From contig FR891276.1 in NCBI GenBank assembly GCA_000433755.1, positions 1 to 64,000 on the forward strand: a DNA stretch of 64,000 bases, given 5' to 3'. This document shows, one piece after another, positions 60,551 to 64,000 of the stretch. The notes below the pieces were generated by a model, which saw only the letters and a program-made list of their open reading frames with translations, had not been told where the DNA came from and did not search any database. The stretch comes from Clostridium sp. CAG:465 (GTDB lineage Bacteria; Bacillota; Clostridia; TANB77; CAG-465). The translations under genes were made by a program, and so were the position numbers. The first letter of the stretch is position 1; each line of letters begins with the position of its first letter.

Positions 60551-61639
60551 TTACAGCTGTAAAATGTTGTTTTTTAGATTATCAAAATATGCTTTGTTAT
60601 ATAAATATTTTTGATCGTCTGGTCTTATTTTACCTACTAATTCGTTATATTCCATTGCCTTTTTATAATTTCCTATTTTATCATAACACAAACATAATCC
60701 AAGATAAGGTATATAATCATAACATTCCAAATTTTCAAATCTACCACTATTTATATCTTGTTTTAAATTAATAGCCATATTATACCAATATATTGCTATA
60801 TCGTATTTTTCCTTTTGTATAAAATAATTTGCTACTTCACAACAAATATTGGCTCTAGGTGCGTCATATTCTAGACTTTTTAATAGAAATCTAATTTGAT
60901 TTTTATAATCGTTTATGTTATAAAAACAACGACTAATTTCAATACATGCATCTATTTTATTTTCAACCCATGCCTCATCCATATTTAAAAAATCCCTATA
61001 TTCTTTAATAGAGTCTTCATACATTCCATGATAATATAATTCTCTAGCATAATAATATTGCTGTCTTGCATCAAGCTTAATTCCATTATTTATCATTTTT
61101 TTAAATATATTTAAATTTCTTTTACTATACTCTTTCTTTACACTTTTATGTGATATTGCAATATTTGAGTATAGTATATTTCCTGTAGGAACAATAACTT
61201 CATGAACAGGGCTTACCCATTTGTATTTATTGTTATTTTTAACTAATCTTTCTCTATTATATGAAAAAGTAGGATTTCCATTTTTATCATAGACTGTGTT
61301 ATATTTCATCATTACAATATCTATATTCTTGTCTAAAGTCTTCTTTAGTGAAATAAACATTTCTCTATCTTTTTTTAATATAACATCATCTGCATCAAGC
61401 CATAATATATATTCTTTTGTTGCCTTTGAAAAAGAAAAATTCCTTGCTTTTGAGAAATCATCACACCATTTAAAGTCATACACATTATTTGTATATCTTT
61501 GTACTATTTCTTTTGTTTTATCTTTAGAACCAGTATCTACAATAATTATTTCATCTACTAAATTTTTAACACTTCTTAAACATCTCTCAATTACTTTTTC
61601 TTCATTTTTTACTATCATACATAAACTTATACTAATCAT
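60551..61639 (-). CDS. Family 2 glycosyltransferase with TPR-like C-terminus
   Basis: The first half (about 1-210) is a GT2 domain: SLCMIVKNEEKVIERCL, IIVDTGSKDKT, and the metal motif LWLDADD (about 83-89). The C-terminal half (about 215-362) is a series of helix pairs in the style of TPR repeats. Members of this group include glycosyltransferases that sugar-modify peptides or surface proteins; the target is unknown here. Its ribosome-binding site is inside a stable hairpin (61641-61678), so translation may be controlled. Confidence 0.82.
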   Translation of the reverse strand: MISISLCMIVKNEEKVIERCLRSVKNLVDEIIIVDTGSKDKTKEIVQRYTNNVYDFKWCDDFSKARNFSFSKATKEYILWLDADDVILKKDREMFISLKKTLDKNIDIVMMKYNTVYDKNGNPTFSYNRERLVKNNNKYKWVSPVHEVIVPTGNILYSNIAISHKSVKKEYSKRNLNIFKKMINNGIKLDARQQYYYARELYYHGMYEDSIKEYRDFLNMDEAWVENKIDACIEISRCFYNINDYKNQIRFLLKSLEYDAPRANICCEVANYFIQKEKYDIAIYWYNMAINLKQDINSGRFENLECYDYIPYLGLCLCYDKIGNYKKAMEYNELVGKIRPDDQKYLYNKAYFDNLKNNILQL

Positions 61640-61640
61640 A

Positions 61641-61678
61641 AAAAGCCTCCTTAATACTATGGTATTAAAAAGGCTTTT
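61641..61678 (-). promoter_or_regulatory. Hairpin burying the glycosyltransferase ribosome-binding site
   Basis: On the minus strand a 17-bp stem (AAAAGCCTTTTTAATAC against GTATTAAGGAGGCTTTT, with two G-U pairs) has a 4-base loop. The AAGGAGG site is in the 3' arm, one base before the start codon. The same hairpin, followed by a T-run, could end the transcript of the upstream gene. Confidence 0.65.
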
Positions 61679-61690
61679 ATTTAGAATGAA

Positions 61691-62002
61691 TTATATATAA
61701 TTTTTAATTTCTTCATATATACAATAATTAATTATTTTTGTAATAGAAATATTGTATTTTTTAGTAAAATCAGAAATAGGGTCATATAAACTTTTATATA
61801 TTCGTATTTTAACTTGCTCCCCTTCTTCCCTTTTGTATATATTTATTTTATTTAAGTTTTCTTTAAAATTATTTTTTATTGCCTGATTTATAAATTCATT
61901 AAAACTTATTTCTTTGTTTTTTATTATTCTTTCAATCTCTTCTTTACATGTTATAGAAATTTCCATAGTCATATATACTCTTTTTTCGTTAAATTCTTTC
62001 AT
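61691..62002 (-). CDS. Tandem ribbon-helix-helix-like protein, 103 aa
   Basis: The protein appears to hold two ribbon-helix-helix units in one chain: RVYMTMEISITCKEEI with a following helix pair (about 8-50), and QVKIRIYKSLYDPISDF with a following helix pair (about 63-103). That would be a DNA-binding pseudo-dimer, similar to some repressors. The start at 62002 follows GGGGGAAA. It is just upstream of the glycosyltransferase gene, with which it may be co-regulated. Assignment is by pattern only. Confidence 0.6.
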   Translation of the reverse strand: MKEFNEKRVYMTMEISITCKEEIERIIKNKEISFNEFINQAIKNNFKENLNKINIYKREEGEQVKIRIYKSLYDPISDFTKKYNISITKIINYCIYEEIKNYI

Positions 62003-62255
62003 AGTTTCCCCCATTTTTGAAAAATATAAATATATTATACATTCTTTAATAGTTTTTAAATAGTGTCAAAAAAACGCTTTTTATTGCCTAAATGTGTTGA
62101 TTTTATTTCTATAAAGAATTATAATTATTCTATACATATAGATAAAATTAATATTTTATAAATATTTTATAATTTTTAATAAAAATATATAAATATGCAT
62201 ATAAATTAATATATTTTTTACAAATATGTAAATAAATGGTAAAGGAGGTTTTGTT

Positions 62256-62792
62256 CTGAAAATAAATGAAGACTTAAGGAATTATCTTGATAGTATAACA
62301 TTAAATTACTCTATTACTATTACAGATACAAATAATATGATATATTCAAATAGCTTAAATAGTAACGAAGAAATTTCAAATAAGCTAAAAGAGCAGTTAT
62401 ATAAAATATATAATGATAAAAAAATAATGAAGTACTTCAAAGAAATAGATAAACTAGAAAAGAATAATATTGAATACTCACAAAATGTTATATTAAAAAA
62501 AGATCTTACAAAAAGCAAAATCATAGATTATGACTATCTAATACAAAAATTGGTATATACTCAGAATACAAATATACCAATTCTAAATTCAAAAAACTTA
62601 GAGGGATATTCTTTAAAATGCATAATTCCAATTAATAACGATTTTTTTAAAGGCTCTTTAATAATTCAGACAAATGAATATAAAATGTCATCAGAGATAA
62701 AGGAATCATTTTTCAGATTCTGTTATGGTTTGTTTTTTATAGTTCAAAACTATATTTTATATGGTAGTTATGAGCAATATAGATTATTTTAA
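62256..62792 (+). CDS. Hypothetical GAF-like protein, apparent CTG start
   Basis: The open frame extends 27 codons upstream of the first ATG (62337) to a CTG at 62256. AGGAGG (62243-62248) is exactly seven bases before this CTG, while the first ATG has no site. The nearer TTG (62251) and ATG (62266) are out of frame and stop at once. The 178-residue protein has the order expected of a small GAF-like sensing domain (SITITDTNNMIYSN, then LKCIIPINNDFFKGSLII), reminiscent of the SpoVT C-terminus. It precedes a ytaF-like sporulation gene. The family assignment is tentative. Confidence 0.6.
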   Translation: MKINEDLRNYLDSITLNYSITITDTNNMIYSNSLNSNEEISNKLKEQLYKIYNDKKIMKYFKEIDKLEKNNIEYSQNVILKKDLTKSKIIDYDYLIQKLVYTQNTNIPILNSKNLEGYSLKCIIPINNDFFKGSLIIQTNEYKMSSEIKESFFRFCYGLFFIVQNYILYGSYEQYRLF

Positions 62793-62857
62793 AAAAGAGT
62801 AGCAAAGTCAATTTTATTTCATTAAATATACTATAAGGAGTTATATTTAATGAAAGG

Positions 62858-63451
62858 ATGATACTTTTGTTTGAATTACTATCCGGAGCTCTTTTTAGTA
62901 TATCAGCAAATATTGACAATATACCAATTGGGCTTTCTTATGGAGTTAAAAAAGTTCATATTTCTATATTAAAAAATATAATAATATGTATTTTTACTTC
63001 ATGTGCAACTTTTTTATCTATGATTATTGGACAAAATATAGCTAATCTATTTGATATTAAAATCACAAATATGATAGGCTCTATTTTATTAATATTTTTA
63101 GGGATATTTCCTCTTTTTAAAAAATTTTACAAAATATGTAGAAATAATAAAAGATGCATTAAAGAAATAAAACAAAAAGAAGAGCAAAATAACAGTTACA
63201 TAACTTTAAAAGAATTAATAGCTATAATACTTACACTATCATTAAATAATATTGCTGCTGGTATTGCTGCAAGCATCACAGGAGTTAATGTAATTTCTAC
63301 AACTATTTGTACTTTTATATTTGGTTCAATATTCCTTTTTATTGGAAATAATCTAGGGAAAAAAATTAACAATAAATTAGTTGAGAAATATTCTGAAATA
63401 ATTTCTTCCATTATTCTGATATTAATAGGAATTATGGAGTTATTCATATAA
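62858..63451 (+). CDS. YtaF/MntP-family membrane protein
   Basis: Six membrane helices with paired motifs (NIDNIPIGLSYGVKK in helix 1 and LSLNNIAAGIAASITG in helix 4) match the MntP/YtaF group, a duplicated three-helix exporter fold. YtaF is produced during sporulation in Bacillus. Its start is unsure: the ATG at 62858 is poorly placed for the AAGGAG at 62835, and a TTG at 62867 follows AAAGGATGAT. A three-codon frame (62850, MKG) overlaps the ATG and could couple translation. It follows the GAF-like gene by 65 bases. Confidence 0.85.
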   Translation: MILLFELLSGALFSISANIDNIPIGLSYGVKKVHISILKNIIICIFTSCATFLSMIIGQNIANLFDIKITNMIGSILLIFLGIFPLFKKFYKICRNNKRCIKEIKQKEEQNNSYITLKELIAIILTLSLNNIAAGIAASITGVNVISTTICTFIFGSIFLFIGNNLGKKINNKLVEKYSEIISSIILILIGIMELFI

Positions 63452-63484
63452 ATAAGTGAACTTTTATTTTCTAAGTTCACTTAT
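63452..63484 (+). terminator. Terminator after the ytaF-like gene
   Basis: ATAAGTGAACTT and AAGTTCACTTAT form a perfect 12-bp stem with a 9-base loop, followed by ATTTTTAT, directly after the stop codon. Confidence 0.88.
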
Positions 63485-63520
63485 ATTTTTATATTTAAAT
63501 AATCTATCTAGAAGAAAATA

Positions 63521-63557
63521 AACTTCAAAGCACTTTATATATAGTACTCTGAAGTTT
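63521..63557 (-). terminator. Terminator after tRNA-Trp
   Basis: On the minus strand AACTTCAGAGTACT pairs with AGTGCTTTGAAGTT (several G-U or mismatched positions), followed by TATTTTCTTC, about 12 bases past the tRNA 3' end. Confidence 0.6.
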
Positions 63558-63568
63558 TAAATTTTTAT

Positions 63569-63642
63569 TGGCAGGGGTGGAAGGAATCGAACCCTCCTCT
63601 GGAGTTTTGGAGACTCTTATTCTACCGATGAACTACACCCCT
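63569..63642 (-). tRNA. trnW: tRNA-Trp (CCA)
   Basis: The 74-base gene folds as a normal tRNA: acceptor AGGGGTG/CACCCCT, T arm GAGGG-TTCGATT-CCTTC, and anticodon loop CTCCAAA with CCA at the centre, followed by a G discriminator and an encoded CCA end. The outermost anticodon-stem pair is A-C. A hairpin terminator follows. Confidence 0.95.
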
Positions 63643-63698
63643 ATATATATGTTACAACAAATATTGTAACATTATTTTTTTCTTTTTGCAATACTTTT

Positions 63699-64000
63699 TT
63701 ATAATTTTATTAATTTAAATCCAGTATAATCACAACCAACCATTACATACTGCACTCCATCAATCATACCTTCTTTAATCAGCGAATGTGCAAAGCCATG
63801 TAAATGCCCATAAATACATTTTTTAACTCCGTATTCTTCTAGTATATTTTTAAAATTACCTGTAAAGGGTGGAAAATGCATAGCTACAAGAATATCTTTA
63901 TCTATTCCTTTTTCTAAATAACTTGTTTTTATTTCCATTCCTTTATCAAGCGATATTCTAAGTCTTCCTTCTTCTCTTCTAATTATTTTTTTTTCAAGTT
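63699..64000 (-). CDS. Metallophosphoesterase, C-terminal part (runs off the window)
   Basis: The frame stays open to the right edge, so the N-terminus is missing. The visible part has the late metal-binding motifs of calcineurin-like phosphoesterases: AMHFPPF (a His ligand) and YGHLHG (GHxH). The C-terminus ends in GCDYTGFKLIKL. Its substrate cannot be told without the N-terminal half. It lies just downstream of the tRNA-Trp gene's 5' side on the same strand. Confidence 0.85.
   Translation of the reverse strand, partial: LEKKIIRREEGRLRISLDKGMEIKTSYLEKGIDKDILVAMHFPPFTGNFKNILEEYGVKKCIYGHLHGFAHSLIKEGMIDGVQYVMVGCDYTGFKLIKL

Overview
The window is AT-rich DNA from a low-G+C, spore-forming, anaerobic member of the Clostridia. 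Sporulation is shown by dipicolinate synthase subunit B, SpoVG and a YtaF-like protein. Anaerobic life is shown by a class III ribonucleotide reductase, with no aerobic enzyme in view. The gene content and local order are Firmicutes-like (rlmN-stp-prkC-rsgA-rpe; hrcA-grpE-dnaK-dnaJ with a CIRCE element; murB-yvcK). I cannot name a genus. No insertion sequence, prophage, CRISPR array or rRNA was seen; the only tRNA is tRNA-Trp near the right end.

Layout. 1-1.1 kb: a gene-free stretch with a relatively GC-rich, foldable island, then two small unknown genes behind a strong promoter. 1.1-10.5 kb (minus strand): dpaB, lexA with two candidate operators, pfkA-mtnN, an unusual ribulose-phosphate epimerase/AlkD-like fusion, rsgA, prkC, stp and rlmN. 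10.6-19.3 kb: orphan plus-strand genes (a 30-residue membrane peptide coupled to a repeat protein, a NodB deacetylase, a DUF3006 protein, a helicase-associated-repeat-like protein) interleaved with minus-strand fmt, an HD protein, rsmE and a VanY carboxypeptidase. 19.3-24.1 kb: the heat-shock operon. 24.3-31.3 kb: a repeat protein, murD, a DUF1540 protein, a uvrC without its C-terminal domain, spoVG, DUF2344 and DUF402 proteins, a 57-residue orphan and an HExxH protein. 31.4-41 kb: an FAD oxidoreductase, a CAP-domain protein, a frameshifted patatin, ruvC, a debranching-enzyme-like protein, yvcK, murB and ftsY. 41-46 kb: a wrecked plus-strand gene with an intact promoter, an unknown gene, an aspartate kinase with one ACT domain, and membrane proteins. 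46-54.7 kb: a marR/two-ABC-transporter operon, then nrdD, a separate small glycyl-radical protein, nrdG and nrdR. 55-64 kb: ppaC, plsY, der, a pilin-like/leucine-rich-repeat protein, a glycosyltransferase whose ribosome-binding site is buried in a hairpin, a tandem ribbon-helix-helix-like protein, a gene that appears to start at CTG, a ytaF-like gene, tRNA-Trp and a truncated phosphoesterase.

Most conserved housekeeping genes lie on the minus strand. Most plus-strand genes are lineage-specific and several carry near-consensus sigma-A promoters, so they look like single-gene insertions into a conserved minus-strand backbone. The most interesting items are the split class III ribonucleotide reductase (glycyl-radical domain on its own 89-residue protein, large subunit carrying three exact 34-residue repeats, NrdR-type sites over its promoter), the epimerase/AlkD fusion, the UvrC lacking its helix-hairpin-helix domain, and the patatin gene broken inside its glycine-rich motif. 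All family assignments come from reading motifs; no database search was run.
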